In this document: positions 37,134 to 46,328 of the stretch, in pieces
Layout: each line of letters opens with the position of its first letter
Numbering within the stretch: the stretch's first letter is position 1
Assembly (NCBI RefSeq): GCF_017875235.1
Contig: NZ_JAGGMI010000019.1
Span: forward strand, 1-64,000
Direction of reading: 5' to 3'
Length of the DNA stretch: 64,000 bases
Origin: Asticcacaulis solisilvae
GTDB taxonomy: Bacteria; Pseudomonadota; Alphaproteobacteria; Caulobacterales; Caulobacteraceae
Position numbers and translations under genes: made by a program
Notes under the pieces: model-generated
What the model saw: only the letters and a program-made list of their open reading frames with translations
Told to the model about the DNA's origin: nothing
Database searches by the model: none

Positions 37134-38636
37134 ATGACGGCGGTGCGCAAAATCGTAATTCTCGGCGGCGGGACGGCCGGATGGATGGCCGCGGCCTGCA
37201 TCGCGCGCATGTTCGGCACGAAGGACCACACGATCGCACTGATCGAGTCGCCCGAGATCGGAACGGTGGGCGTCGGCGAAGCCACCATTCCTATGATCAA
37301 TATGTTCAACAAGATCCTGGGCATTTCCGCTGCCGACATGGTGCGCGAGACCGAGGCGACCTTCAAGCTGGGTATCGAGTTCGTCGACTGGGGCAAGGTC
37401 GGCGATGCCTATCTGCACCCGTTCGGCGCCTATGGCGCGGATATGGGGGGTGTCAGTTTCATTCACTGGTTCCTTCGCCATTCGGCACAGACCGGCACCT
37501 GGGACCCCGGCCGCTTCAATCTTGAAACCGTCGCCGCCCGCACTGGCAGGTTCGGCGTCCTGCCCAATAACGATCCGTCGCGGCCGCCGCTCAACCACGC
37601 CTATCATTTCGACGCGGCCCTCTATGCCGGCTTCTTAAGCCGTTATAGCCAGGCGCGCGGCGTCATCCGCCACGAGGGCACGGTGACGGAGGTTCATCAG
37701 GATCCGGACAGCGGCTTCGTCACGGCGCTCGACCTCAAGGACGGCCAGCGCATCGAAGGCGACTTCTTTATCGACTGCTCGGGCTTTCGCGGCGTGCTGA
37801 TCGAACAGACCCTGAAGTGCGGCTATGAGGACTGGTCGCAGTGGTTGCCGTGTAATCGTGCCTGGGCTGTGCCGTGCAAGCGCATTGAGGCGCCGGTCCC
37901 CTACACCCGTGCCACGGCGCGGGAGGCCGGGTGGCAGTGGCGCATTCCTTTGCAGCACAGGACCGGCAACGGCTATGTCTTCAGCAGCGATTTTATCGGC
38001 GAGGCGGATGCGCGCGACGCCCTGATGTCGCGCCTGGACGGCAAGGCTTTGGCCGAACCGCGCAAACTGTCCTTCGTCACCGGCCACCGCCGCAAGATGT
38101 GGGACAAGAATGTCGTGGCGCTCGGCCTGGCCTCGGGGTTCCTCGAGCCGCTGGAATCGACCTCGATCCACCTGGTGCAGTCGGCCCTGTCGAAGCTGAT
38201 GAGCTACTTCCCGAAGGACGGTTTCGATCCGGACGTCGAGGATCACTTCAACCGCGTCATGCTGGGCGAATATACGGCCGTGCGCGACTTCCTGATCGCG
38301 CACTATAAGCTCACCGAGCGCGAGGACACGCCCTTCTGGGCCTATTGCAAGCATATGGAGATCCCGGACTCCTTACGCGCGCGCCTCGATATCTTCCACC
38401 ACACCGGCAACTATGTCGAGCCGCCCTATGAGCTGTTCCGCGAGAACAGTTGGTTCTCGGTTCTGGCCGGGCAGGGGCTGCGGCCGAGGAGCTGGCACCC
38501 GGTCGCCGACATGATGACAGGGGAGGAACTGGCGCACCACATGACCCAGATCAGCAACCTGGTCGCGACGACGGCAGCGGCCCTGCCGGCGCACGAAGCC
38601 TTCATCCAGTACTGCCACGGACGGCGCGCTTCGTAG
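37134..38636 (+). CDS. FAD-dependent tryptophan halogenase-like protein, copy 2
   Basis: This 500-residue PrnA-family protein has GGGTAGWMAA (about residues 11-20), VGVGEATIP, catalytic lysine K78 in ATFKLGIEFVDW, WQWRIPLQHR (WxWxIP halogenase motif) and the EPLESTSIHL segment. All active-site landmarks are intact. It shares the plan of the copies at 12443-13969 and 56517-58022. It lies directly behind TonB receptor 4, with a terminator between them, and ahead of an AgaR-like regulator. No flavin reductase gene is near. Substrate unknown; consistent placement with receptors and glycosidases suggests a role in modifying a glycan, lipid or surface component (speculative). Confidence 0.92.
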   Translation: MTAVRKIVILGGGTAGWMAAACIARMFGTKDHTIALIESPEIGTVGVGEATIPMINMFNKILGISAADMVRETEATFKLGIEFVDWGKVGDAYLHPFGAYGADMGGVSFIHWFLRHSAQTGTWDPGRFNLETVAARTGRFGVLPNNDPSRPPLNHAYHFDAALYAGFLSRYSQARGVIRHEGTVTEVHQDPDSGFVTALDLKDGQRIEGDFFIDCSGFRGVLIEQTLKCGYEDWSQWLPCNRAWAVPCKRIEAPVPYTRATAREAGWQWRIPLQHRTGNGYVFSSDFIGEADARDALMSRLDGKALAEPRKLSFVTGHRRKMWDKNVVALGLASGFLEPLESTSIHLVQSALSKLMSYFPKDGFDPDVEDHFNRVMLGEYTAVRDFLIAHYKLTEREDTPFWAYCKHMEIPDSLRARLDIFHHTGNYVEPPYELFRENSWFSVLAGQGLRPRSWHPVADMMTGEELAHHMTQISNLVATTAAALPAHEAFIQYCHGRRAS

Positions 38637-38640
38637 CGCT

Positions 38641-38676
38641 CAATATACAATTTATCTTTCGTTATGTCGTATATTG
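38641..38676. promoter_or_regulatory. Inverted repeat upstream of the DeoR-family gene
   Basis: CAATATAC (38641-38648) and GTATATTG (38669-38676) are perfect 8-bp inverted repeats around a spacer containing TTTCGTT. It lies 110 bp before the regulator start and could be an autoregulatory operator or AT-rich promoter. Confidence 0.4.
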
Positions 38677-38785
38677 TATGTTACCTTGTTCCGCCGGGGG
38701 TCCGGTTCGCATGGCGTTGAAAACGTGCGCGAACTGTTGGATAAGCGAAATATCCGGCACGGGGACGGTTTCAAGGAAGATGGCT

Positions 38786-39580
38786 ATGGCCGAAGGCTCG
38801 GGAAAATTGATGCGCGACACCAGCAAGCGCCGGCGTCAGATCACGGCGATGCTGAAGTCGCGCGGCAGCGTGCAGGTCGTTGCTCTGTCCGAGCAGTTCA
38901 GCGTGTCGATGCAGACCATCCGCAAGGATCTGCACTATCTTGAGGAGCACGGCATCGCGACGCGCGCCTATGGCGGCGCCATCTCGTCCGAGGTTGTCAA
39001 TGTCAGCGCCGAACCGCCGATCGAGGCCAAGCGCGTCAGCCATACCGAGGAAAAGGAACGCATTGGCCGGCTGGCGGCTTCGCTGATCAAGCCCGGTGAT
39101 TCGGTTATTCTCGATTCGGGCACCACGGCGCTGCAGATCGCGCGCTTCCTGCCCGACGAAGAAGACATCACGGTCGTCACCAATGATTTCGACGTCCTGG
39201 CGGCCCTGACCCAGAAGCGCAAGATCAAGATCGTCATGCTGGGCGGCGAGCTGCGCCGCAAGAACATGGCGTTTTACGGCGCGCAAACCGTTGCCGCGCT
39301 GGAAGAACTGGTCTTCGACAAGCTCTTCCTGGGCGTCGATGGTTTCGATGTCGAACGCGGCATCACCACCCACCACGAACCCGAAGCGCTGCTGAACCGC
39401 AAGATGGTCGAAAGCGCCCGCCAGGTCATCGCCATCACCGACTCGTCGAAGTTCGGCAAGGTCTGCCTGCATCGAATCATCGACGTTTCCGAGGTCGATA
39501 TCCTGATCACCGACGGCGACGTGCCGGACTTAGTGCGCGAAGCGTCCGGCCGTCTTGGCTTTGAACTGCGTCTGGCGTAG
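38786..39580 (+). CDS. DeoR-family regulator, AgaR-like
   Basis: This 264-residue regulator is given a start at ATG 38786, placed 8 nt after AAGGA; ATG 38780 is the alternative. The DeoR helix-turn-helix spans about residues 10-60 (RRRQITAMLKSRGSVQV, VSMQTIRKDLHYLEEHGI, RAYGGAI). The sugar-phosphate-sensing domain has VILDSGTTALQIARFL, VTNDFDVLAAL, MLGGELRRKNMAFYG, KLFLGVDGFDVERGITT and TDSSKFGKV. The pattern of residues GVDGFD...GITTHHEPEA agrees with AgaR and GlpR-type members. Neighbouring agaS and kbaZ homologues favour control of amino-sugar (GalNAc/galactosamine) use. Confidence 0.88.
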   Translation: MAEGSGKLMRDTSKRRRQITAMLKSRGSVQVVALSEQFSVSMQTIRKDLHYLEEHGIATRAYGGAISSEVVNVSAEPPIEAKRVSHTEEKERIGRLAASLIKPGDSVILDSGTTALQIARFLPDEEDITVVTNDFDVLAALTQKRKIKIVMLGGELRRKNMAFYGAQTVAALEELVFDKLFLGVDGFDVERGITTHHEPEALLNRKMVESARQVIAITDSSKFGKVCLHRIIDVSEVDILITDGDVPDLVREASGRLGFELRLA

Positions 39581-39590
39581 TTGTCTAAGG

Positions 39591-39633
39591 CAACAAAACG
39601 AAACTTTTAATTTCGGTTCGTTCGTTTTTGTTT
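39591..39633. promoter_or_regulatory. Candidate AgaR-type operator upstream of GH36
   Basis: CAACAAAACGAAAC (39591-39604) and TTTCGGTTCGTTCGTTTTTG (39611-39630) give TTTCG-type repeats on both strands between the regulator stop and the GH36 start at 39710. The motif resembles the T-rich TTTCRTTT operators of enterobacterial AgaR. Confidence 0.45.
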
Positions 39634-39709
39634 GCCTAATCCCCATAGCTGTGCATGATTGGCATAAGCAAACAGACTGGCTGCCGCCGCGGCCGGGAAG
39701 GGGAGTTCC

Positions 39710-41791
39710 ATGATTTCGCGACCGCTCACCAACCGTCGACAGCTTCTCGGTCTTATGGCCGGAACCGCCATCGCCTCCGGCCTAGCTGGCAGGGCATTTA
39801 GCGCCGAATTGAGTCTGGCGTCCGCCGGTGATGCCGCCCTGACCATCGAATATGACAGCCGCCTCTATAGCCGTTTGGTGCGCAGGAATGACAATCTGGC
39901 GCTCACCGATTTCGCGCCATCCGATACGGTGACGCTCAAGGACGGCCGCACCATCGACGCCTTTGCCTTGAGCGGGCAATCGAAAATCAAGGTCAGTAAC
40001 CGCCACGGCAAGGGCACGCAGTTCACCATGCGCGGCCGGTCCGCCGAAGGACTTGAAAAGACGGTGTCGGTGACTTTTTACGACAACTATCCAGGCTTTG
40101 GTCTTGTTAGGACCAGTTATCGCAACACCGGTAATGCGGCGCTTGATATCGCCTCATGGCGCGGCAACGGCCATACGCTGAAGGCGTCGGGCGCTGGGTT
40201 CTGGTCGTGGTCGGGATCGACCCATCCCGATCGCCGCGACTGGGTACAACCGGTCAAGGACGGCTTCGATCAACCGAACTTCATGGGCATGAACGCTTCG
40301 GACTATGGCTCGGGCACGCCGGTCGTCGACGTCTGGCGCCCGGATGCGGGTATCGCCACCGGCCATATCGAACTGACGCCCAAACTGATCTCACTGCCCT
40401 TGCTGGCGACACCGGTCGGCGCCTCCATTGCCATTTCCGAGGAGCGTGCCATTGCGCTGAAGCCCGGCGAGAGCTTCGATACGCTCGACACCTTCGTCAC
40501 CATCCATACCCGCGACTATTACGCGACGCTCGACGCCTATCGCCGCGTCATGGCCGAACGCGGACTGGCGGCGCCGAAAGCCCCGGAAGGTTCCTATGAG
40601 GCCATCTGGTGCGCTTGGGGCTATGATCGCAACTTCAATGTCGCCGAGGTCGAAGGCACCTATGCCAAGGTCAAGGAACTCGGCTTCAAGTGGGCTGTAC
40701 TCGACGACGGCTGGCAGACGAATGAAGGCGACTGGAGCCTCGACCCGCGCAAGTTCCGCACCGAGGCCGAGATGGTCGCCTTCGTCAAGGCGATCCGCGC
40801 CGCCGGGCTGAAACCCAAGCTGTGGCTGGCACCCTTGGCCGTCGATCCGGGTTCGGACCTGCTGCACGACCATACGGACATGCTGCTGCTCGACGCCAAC
40901 GGCGCGGTGCAGGACGTCACCTGGTGGAACGCCTTCTACCTGTGCCCGGCCTATCAGCCGACGCGCGACTATACCCAGAAGCTGGTCCACAAGATCATCC
41001 ACGAGTGGGGCTATGAGGGCTTGAAACTCGACGGCCAGCACATGAACGGCGTGGCGCCGTGCTACAACCCGGCGCACAACCACGCACGTCCGGAAGAGTC
41101 GGTCGAAAAGCTCCAGGATTTCTGGAAGCTGGTCTATGACACGGCGCGCGCCGCCAATCCGCAGGCCGTCGTTGAGTTCTGCCCGTGCGGCACCTCCTAC
41201 GCCTTCCATAACCTGCCCTATACCAATCAGGTGCCAGCCTCGGATCCGCTGTCGTCCTGGCAGGTTCGTCTTAAGGGCAAGTCGCTGAAGGCGCTGATGG
41301 GCCGCGACGCGGCCTATGCCGGCGACCACGTCGAACTGAGTGACGGCGGCAACGATTTCGCTTCGACGGTCGGCATCGGCGCCGTCATCTCGACCAAATT
41401 TACCTGGCCGAACGAGGGCAGGGGCAAGGACGCCAACTTTCGCCTGACGCCGGAACGCGAGGCGGTCTGGCGCAAATGGGTCGACATCTATAACGCCAAA
41501 ATGCTGCCCAAAGGGCAGTATCTCGGTGAGCTCTACGATATCGGTTTCGACAAGCCGGAAGCCCACGCGGTCGAAAAGGACGGCAAGCTCTACTATGCCT
41601 TCTACACGCCCAAGGACGCGCCCCACTGGGACGGCCAGGTCGAACTGCGGGGCCTCAAGGCCGGCAATTACAAACTGACCGACTATTTCAATGGTGCGGA
41701 TTTGGGCACGGTAACGGCCAAGACAAGCCGCATTCCGGCAAAGTTCGAGCGCTTCCTGCTGATCGAAGCCGTGCCGGCCGGGAGGGCTTGA
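39710..41791 (+). CDS. GH36-type alpha-galactosidase (or alpha-N-acetylgalactosaminidase), Tat-exported
   Basis: This 693-residue enzyme starts at ATG 39710 after AAGGGGAG and carries a twin-arginine leader (TNRRQLLGLMAGTAIASGLA). A beta-sandwich (about residues 35-285) leads into the catalytic barrel: IWCAWGYDRNF, WAVLDDGWQTNEGDW, KLWLAPLAVDPGSDL, the nucleophile Asp in GLKLDGQHMNG, CPCGTSYAFHNLP and the acid/base Asp in HVELSDGGNDFAS. This is the melibiase (GH36) pattern. A small C-terminal beta domain closes it. The periplasmic location fits trimming of material brought in by TonB receptor 4. Context with AgaS/KbaZ makes a GalNAc specificity possible. Confidence 0.88.
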   Translation: MISRPLTNRRQLLGLMAGTAIASGLAGRAFSAELSLASAGDAALTIEYDSRLYSRLVRRNDNLALTDFAPSDTVTLKDGRTIDAFALSGQSKIKVSNRHGKGTQFTMRGRSAEGLEKTVSVTFYDNYPGFGLVRTSYRNTGNAALDIASWRGNGHTLKASGAGFWSWSGSTHPDRRDWVQPVKDGFDQPNFMGMNASDYGSGTPVVDVWRPDAGIATGHIELTPKLISLPLLATPVGASIAISEERAIALKPGESFDTLDTFVTIHTRDYYATLDAYRRVMAERGLAAPKAPEGSYEAIWCAWGYDRNFNVAEVEGTYAKVKELGFKWAVLDDGWQTNEGDWSLDPRKFRTEAEMVAFVKAIRAAGLKPKLWLAPLAVDPGSDLLHDHTDMLLLDANGAVQDVTWWNAFYLCPAYQPTRDYTQKLVHKIIHEWGYEGLKLDGQHMNGVAPCYNPAHNHARPEESVEKLQDFWKLVYDTARAANPQAVVEFCPCGTSYAFHNLPYTNQVPASDPLSSWQVRLKGKSLKALMGRDAAYAGDHVELSDGGNDFASTVGIGAVISTKFTWPNEGRGKDANFRLTPEREAVWRKWVDIYNAKMLPKGQYLGELYDIGFDKPEAHAVEKDGKLYYAFYTPKDAPHWDGQVELRGLKAGNYKLTDYFNGADLGTVTAKTSRIPAKFERFLLIEAVPAGRA

Positions 41792-41793
41792 TC

Positions 41794-42699
41794 ATGAGCG
41801 AAGTCTCACCCGCCACCACGTCCAAAACCGACAAACGCTGGCTGATCTTCGCGCTCGGCACCGTCGTCCTGTGGGGCGTGTGGGGCGCCTTTACCGGCAT
41901 CTCCGCCCAGCGCGGCTTTCCGGAAACGCTTGTCTACTGTGTCTGGGCGCTGACCATGATCTTGCCGGCCGTCTTTGTGCTGGCCAAGGCCGGCTGGAAA
42001 CTCGACCGCGACTGGAGGTCGATTTTTTATGGTCTCGCCATCGGCCTGCTCGGCGCCGGCGGGCAGATGATCCTCTTCTATGCGGTGACGACGGGGCCCG
42101 CCTATCTCATCTTCCCGGTGATCTCGCTGTCGCCGCTGGTCACTATCCTGATGTCGTTCGTTTTTCTGCGCGAACGCACGACGTGGCTGGGTGTGCTCGG
42201 CGTTGTCCTGGCGCTGGTCGCCCTGCCCATGTTCGATTTTTCGCTCGAGGCCGGCTTTTCGTCGTTGACCAGCGGCGGCAGCTGGTTCCCGCTGGCCCTG
42301 ATCATCATGGCGTGCTGGGGTATCCAGGCCTATTTCATGAAGCTTGCCAATAACAGCATGAGCGCCGAAAGCATCTTCTTCTACATGATGATCGGCGGGC
42401 TCCTGCTGGTGCCGGCGGCGTGGATGATGACCGACTTTTCCAGGCCGGTGAACTGGGGCCTGGATGGGCCGTGGCTTGCGGCCGGCATCCAGATTCTGAA
42501 CGCCATTGGCGCGCTCAGCCTCGTCTATGCCTTCCGCTATGGCAAGGCGATCGTCGTGGCGCCGATGACCAATGCCGGCGGCCCTCTGGTGACGGCGGCA
42601 ATTTCGCTGCTGGTCGCCAATGTCGTGCCCGGTGAACTGAAGATCGCCGGCCTGATTCTGGCCTTCATTGCCTCGGCCCTGCTGGCGCTGGCGGCCTGA
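41794..42699 (+). CDS. DMT-superfamily (EamA-like) transporter
   Basis: This 301-residue inner-membrane protein has about 10 transmembrane segments. ATG 41794 lies 7 nt after GGAGGG and 2 bp past the GH36 stop. Repeated EamA-like halves are seen: GTVVLWGVWGAFTGISAQRG near the start, then YAVTTGPAYLIFPVISLSPLVTILMS and, in the second half, VYAFRYGKAIVVAPMTNAGG. Such transporters move sugars, amino acids or metabolites. Tight coupling to GH36 suggests import of the released monosaccharide, an unusual choice of transporter for this type of locus (inference). Confidence 0.82.
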   Translation: MSEVSPATTSKTDKRWLIFALGTVVLWGVWGAFTGISAQRGFPETLVYCVWALTMILPAVFVLAKAGWKLDRDWRSIFYGLAIGLLGAGGQMILFYAVTTGPAYLIFPVISLSPLVTILMSFVFLRERTTWLGVLGVVLALVALPMFDFSLEAGFSSLTSGGSWFPLALIIMACWGIQAYFMKLANNSMSAESIFFYMMIGGLLLVPAAWMMTDFSRPVNWGLDGPWLAAGIQILNAIGALSLVYAFRYGKAIVVAPMTNAGGPLVTAAISLLVANVVPGELKIAGLILAFIASALLALAA

Positions 42700-42720
42700 G
42701 CCTTTCTTTACCCTTTCGCT

Positions 42721-42768
42721 CATATCCGGGTGCGCAACATAAATCGCGCCCGGATATGATTTCATTTT
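42721..42768 (+). terminator. Terminator-like hairpin after the DMT transporter
   Basis: A perfect 10-bp inverted repeat CATATCCGGG (42721-42730) and CCCGGATATG (42749-42758) is followed by ATTTCATTTTG. It separates the GH36-transporter unit from the kbaZ operon. Confidence 0.65.
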
Positions 42769-42790
42769 GAACTGACCGAAATTTTATATG

Positions 42791-42810
42791 TTTCGTTTTC
42801 ATTGTTTTGA
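42791..42810. promoter_or_regulatory. Candidate AgaR-type operator upstream of kbaZ
   Basis: TTTCGTTTTCATTGTTTTGA lies 71 bp before the kbaZ start. It shares TTTCGTTTT with the sites at 33237 and resembles those at 33591 and 39611. Confidence 0.5.
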
Positions 42811-42880
42811 TTGCGTAAGGCGCAGTGTTGCGCTAAGACTCATTTTATAAAGACGCATTTATTCAAGGGAGCCTCGCGTT

Positions 42881-44191
42881 ATGAAGGCCATGCTCGATCT
42901 GGTATCGCGCCATAAGTCCGGAACGCCGTGCGGGATCTATTCGGTATGTTCGGCGCACCCACTCGTGATCGAAGCATCTTTCGTTCACGCGCTGAAATCG
43001 CAACTTGATGTGACCCTGATCGAAGCCACCTGCAACCAGGTCAATCAGGACGGCGGCTATACGGGGATGCGTCCCGACGACTTCCGTGAGTTTGTGTTCG
43101 CAATTGCCGACCGGGTCGGTTTCGACCGTTCACGCATCCTGCTGGGTGGCGACCACCTGGGGCCCAATCCGTGGACGTCTCTGACCGCCGAAGAGGCCAT
43201 GAAAAAGGCGGATGTGCTGATCGAGCAATATGTCGCGGCCGGCTTCCGCAAGATTCACGCCGACTGCTCGATGTCGTGCGTCGATGATCCGGTGCCATTG
43301 CCGGAAGAGACGATCGCCCGTCGCGCCGCGCGCCTGATCCGCATCGCCGAAGATACGCAAGCGCGTGTCGGTGGTGAAAAGTGCGTCTATGTCATTGGCA
43401 CCGAGGTGCCGGTGCCTGGCGGCGCCGCCGAAGACCTGCCGGAGCTGGAAGTGACCACGCCCGACGCGGCCCTGGCGACGATCGAAACCCACCGCGCCAT
43501 CTTTGCCGAACTGGGCCTCAATGATGCCTGGGAGCGCGTGGTCGGCACGGTCGTCCAGCCGGGTGTCGAATTCGACCACCACAAGGTCATCGACTATAAG
43601 CGCTCAAAGGCGGTCCGCTTAAGCCGCGCCATTGAGTTCCTGCCGGGTATCCTGTTCGAAGCGCACTCGACCGACTACCAGACTCCGAAGGCGCTGAAGG
43701 AACTGGTCGAGGACCATTTCGCCATCCTGAAGGTCGGTCCAGGCGTCACCTTTGCGCTTAGAGAAGCCTTGTGGGCGCTTGACGCCATCGAGCAGGAATG
43801 GATCCCAGAGGACAAGCAATCCCGCTTCCGCAAGATTACGCTCGAACGCATGGCGGCCGAGCCGCGCAATTGGGCGAAATATTATCACGCAACAGGGCCT
43901 GAACTGCGCTTCGATTTGCAATATAGTCTGTCGGACCGCATCCGTTACTATTGGCCGGATGCGGCCATTACCGCGGCTCAGGAGACCATGTTCGACAATC
44001 TCGGCACCAATCCGCCTCCACTGGCGCTCATCAGCCAGTACCTGCCGGACGCCTATGCGGCGATCCGCGGCGGCGGCCTGGCGCTGACGCCCGCCAACCT
44101 CGTCATCGCCCATATCGGCGCGACACTCGACGGCTATCAGGCGGCCTGTACCCCCATGAACGTAGTATCCCCGGAGCCGGCATATGCCTGA
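42881..44191 (+). CDS. kbaZ: D-tagatose-bisphosphate aldolase, non-catalytic subunit (KbaZ/GatZ)
   Basis: A 436-residue cytoplasmic protein at the family's usual length. It has the family hallmarks PCGIYSVCSAHPLVIEA, IEATCNQVNQDGGYTGM, ILLGGDHLGPNPW, KIHADCSMSCVDD and VQPGVEFDHHKVIDY. In enterobacteria KbaZ/GatZ stabilises the class II aldolase KbaY/GatY, which splits tagatose-1,6-bisphosphate. No KbaY/GatY gene is present in this window. It leads the operon with AgaS, a BadF-type kinase and a HAD phosphatase; ATG 42881 follows AAGGGAGCC. An AgaR-like motif lies upstream. Confidence 0.92.
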   Translation: MKAMLDLVSRHKSGTPCGIYSVCSAHPLVIEASFVHALKSQLDVTLIEATCNQVNQDGGYTGMRPDDFREFVFAIADRVGFDRSRILLGGDHLGPNPWTSLTAEEAMKKADVLIEQYVAAGFRKIHADCSMSCVDDPVPLPEETIARRAARLIRIAEDTQARVGGEKCVYVIGTEVPVPGGAAEDLPELEVTTPDAALATIETHRAIFAELGLNDAWERVVGTVVQPGVEFDHHKVIDYKRSKAVRLSRAIEFLPGILFEAHSTDYQTPKALKELVEDHFAILKVGPGVTFALREALWALDAIEQEWIPEDKQSRFRKITLERMAAEPRNWAKYYHATGPELRFDLQYSLSDRIRYYWPDAAITAAQETMFDNLGTNPPPLALISQYLPDAYAAIRGGGLALTPANLVIAHIGATLDGYQAACTPMNVVSPEPAYA

Positions 44192-45365
44192 CACCCTGAC
44201 GAATGAAGCGCTTTTTGGCTTCGACGCGAAGACCCTGGAAGCCAGGGGCGGATTGTGGACGGCGCGCGAGATCGCCCAGCAACCGCAAATGCTGCGCGAA
44301 ACGCAAAGCCTGCTGATGGCGCGTCGCGATGAGATCGCGGCCTTCCTGGCGCCGGTCCTTGCCCCCGCTAATGCGCGCATCATCCTGACCGGTGCGGGTA
44401 CCTCGGCCTTTATCGGTGAGTGCCTGGCGCCCGTGTTGGCGACACAGCTGAAACGCCGGGTCGAGGCGATCGCCACGACGGATCTCGCCTGCGCGCCGCA
44501 GCTCTATTTCGAAGCCGACACGCCGACCCTTTTGGTCTCATTCGGCCGCTCGGGCAACAGCCCGGAAAGCATCGCTGCCGTCGAGCTGGCCGATCGCTTT
44601 GTCACCAGGCTGCACCACCTGGTCATCACCTGCAACGACGACGGCGCGCTTGCCCGTTATGCGGCGCAGGACCGTGGTCTGACCATATTGCTGCCCGAAG
44701 CGACCCACGACCGCAGCTTCGCCATGACGTCGAGCTTCAGCTGCATGACGTTCGCGGCGCTGTCGGCCCTGTCGGGGATCGAGACGTTCGCTCCGCGCAT
44801 CGACGCCATCGCCACGGCTGTCCAGTCGGTTATTTCCGATTATTCGGAAGCTATGAAACTGGCCGCCGATCAGGGCTTCGAGCGCATCGTCTATCTCGGC
44901 AGCCATATTTTCAAGGGTTTGGCGCGTGAGAGCGGGCTGAAGCTTCTGGAATTGACGAATGGTGCGCTGGTCACCATGTTCGACTCGCCGCTCGGCTTCC
45001 GCCATGGCCCCAAGACCATCGTCAACAACAAGACCCTGGTCGTCGTCTTCTTCTCGAATGACGCCTATACGCGCTGCTATGATGCCGACCTGCTGGAGGA
45101 ACTGCTGCGCGACGGCGACGCCGCGCGTGTCATCGCCATCACGGCCCGGGATGGCGTTGGCCTTGATGCCGCCGACACCATCCAGGTGCGGGGGCTCGAG
45201 ACAGCCGACGACGCTGACCTGCTTTTCCCCTATATCGCCGCGCCGCAGATCTTTGCGTTTTACCAATCGCTGCGCCATGGCCTGACACCGGACAAGCCGA
45301 ACGCCTCGGGTACGGTCAACCGCGTCGTCCAGGGCGTGCGCATCCACGCGCTGGAAGGCCGGTAA
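44184..45365 (+). CDS. agaS: SIS-domain aminosugar isomerase/deaminase AgaS
   Basis: A 393-residue cytoplasmic protein with two SIS domains. The first (about residues 60-215) carries ILTGAGTSAFIGECLAP and LLVSFGRSGNSPES; the second (about 225-375) has RIVYLGSHIFKGLARESGLK, GFRHGPKTIVNNKTLV. The order and motifs match AgaS, the galactosamine-6-phosphate deaminase/isomerase that makes tagatose-6-phosphate. It overlaps kbaZ by 8 nt, so the two are translationally coupled. This supports GalNAc or galactosamine as substrate. Confidence 0.9.
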   Translation: MPDTLTNEALFGFDAKTLEARGGLWTAREIAQQPQMLRETQSLLMARRDEIAAFLAPVLAPANARIILTGAGTSAFIGECLAPVLATQLKRRVEAIATTDLACAPQLYFEADTPTLLVSFGRSGNSPESIAAVELADRFVTRLHHLVITCNDDGALARYAAQDRGLTILLPEATHDRSFAMTSSFSCMTFAALSALSGIETFAPRIDAIATAVQSVISDYSEAMKLAADQGFERIVYLGSHIFKGLARESGLKLLELTNGALVTMFDSPLGFRHGPKTIVNNKTLVVVFFSNDAYTRCYDADLLEELLRDGDAARVIAITARDGVGLDAADTIQVRGLETADDADLLFPYIAAPQIFAFYQSLRHGLTPDKPNASGTVNRVVQGVRIHALEGR

Positions 45366-45368
45366 GGG

Positions 45369-46328
45369 ATGGCGCGGTCCTACTTTCTGGGCGTCGATGG
45401 CGGCGGCACCAAGACGGGCTTCGTCCTGGCGGATGAAACCGGCCACGTCGTCGCCAGCCACCAGCTGGGGACCAGCTATTATATTCAGATCGGCTTCGAC
45501 GGCCTGCACGAACTGCTGGCTCAAGGCGTGGGCACCCTGCTGAACGGCGCCGGCGTGCGGCCCGAAGAGGTGCGCTACGCCTTTTTCGGACTGCCGGCCT
45601 ATGGCGAGGATTCCCACGCCCAGGCCTTTCTCGACGTCATACCGGAAGCGGTTCTCGGCCATCATCGCTATCGCTGCGGCAACGACATGATCTGCGGCTG
45701 GGCCGGATCGCTGGGTGGCGAAGATGGTATCAACATCGTGGCCGGCACAGGGTCGATCGGCTATGGCGAGCACGCGGGCCGGTCGGCGCGCGGCGGCGGC
45801 TGGGGCGAGATATTTTCCGACGAGGGCTCGGCGCACTGGATCGCCGTCCAGGGCTTGAACGCCTTTTCGCGCATGGGCGATGGACGTCTGCCGAAAGGGC
45901 CTTTGTATGACGTCTTCATGGCCGCGATGGACCTGAAGGTCGACCTCGATATCTGCGGCGCCGTCTTCGGCCGCGAACCGCCGTCGCGCGACAAGATCGC
46001 CGCTATGTCGCAACTGGTCGCTCGCGCGGTCGACGCCGGCGACGTCACGGCGCGCGGCATATTCGACCAGGCGGGGCGCGAACTGGCCGCGATCGTCGAC
46101 GCCATCCGGTTGCAGCTCGACACTCCGTCCGACGAAAGGGTGCGCGTCTCTTACTCCGGCGGTGTCTTCAAGTGCGGCGAGATGATCCTCGAACCGCTGC
46201 GCCGGCACCTAAGCGCCTTGTCGCGCAGCTATGACATCGTCGAACCGCTGTATTCGCCCGGTGTCGGCGCCATCCTGTACGCGGCGCGGCTGGCCGGCCA
46301 GCCCATCGCCCTTCGCGCCGATGCCTGA
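45369..46328 (+). CDS. BadF/BadG/BcrA/BcrD-type ATPase, likely N-acetylhexosamine kinase
   Basis: A 319-residue cytoplasmic member of the actin-like ATPase fold. Phosphate-1 motif GVDGGGTKT (about residues 8-16), the catalytic-type Asp in CGNDMICGWAG and phosphate-2 motif IVAGTGSIGYG are clear. This family includes eukaryotic-type N-acetylglucosamine kinase. Three bp behind agaS and before the HAD gene, it probably phosphorylates GalNAc or a similar aminosugar entering without a PTS (inference). The end overlaps the next gene by 8 nt. Confidence 0.85.
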   Translation: MARSYFLGVDGGGTKTGFVLADETGHVVASHQLGTSYYIQIGFDGLHELLAQGVGTLLNGAGVRPEEVRYAFFGLPAYGEDSHAQAFLDVIPEAVLGHHRYRCGNDMICGWAGSLGGEDGINIVAGTGSIGYGEHAGRSARGGGWGEIFSDEGSAHWIAVQGLNAFSRMGDGRLPKGPLYDVFMAAMDLKVDLDICGAVFGREPPSRDKIAAMSQLVARAVDAGDVTARGIFDQAGRELAAIVDAIRLQLDTPSDERVRVSYSGGVFKCGEMILEPLRRHLSALSRSYDIVEPLYSPGVGAILYAARLAGQPIALRADA

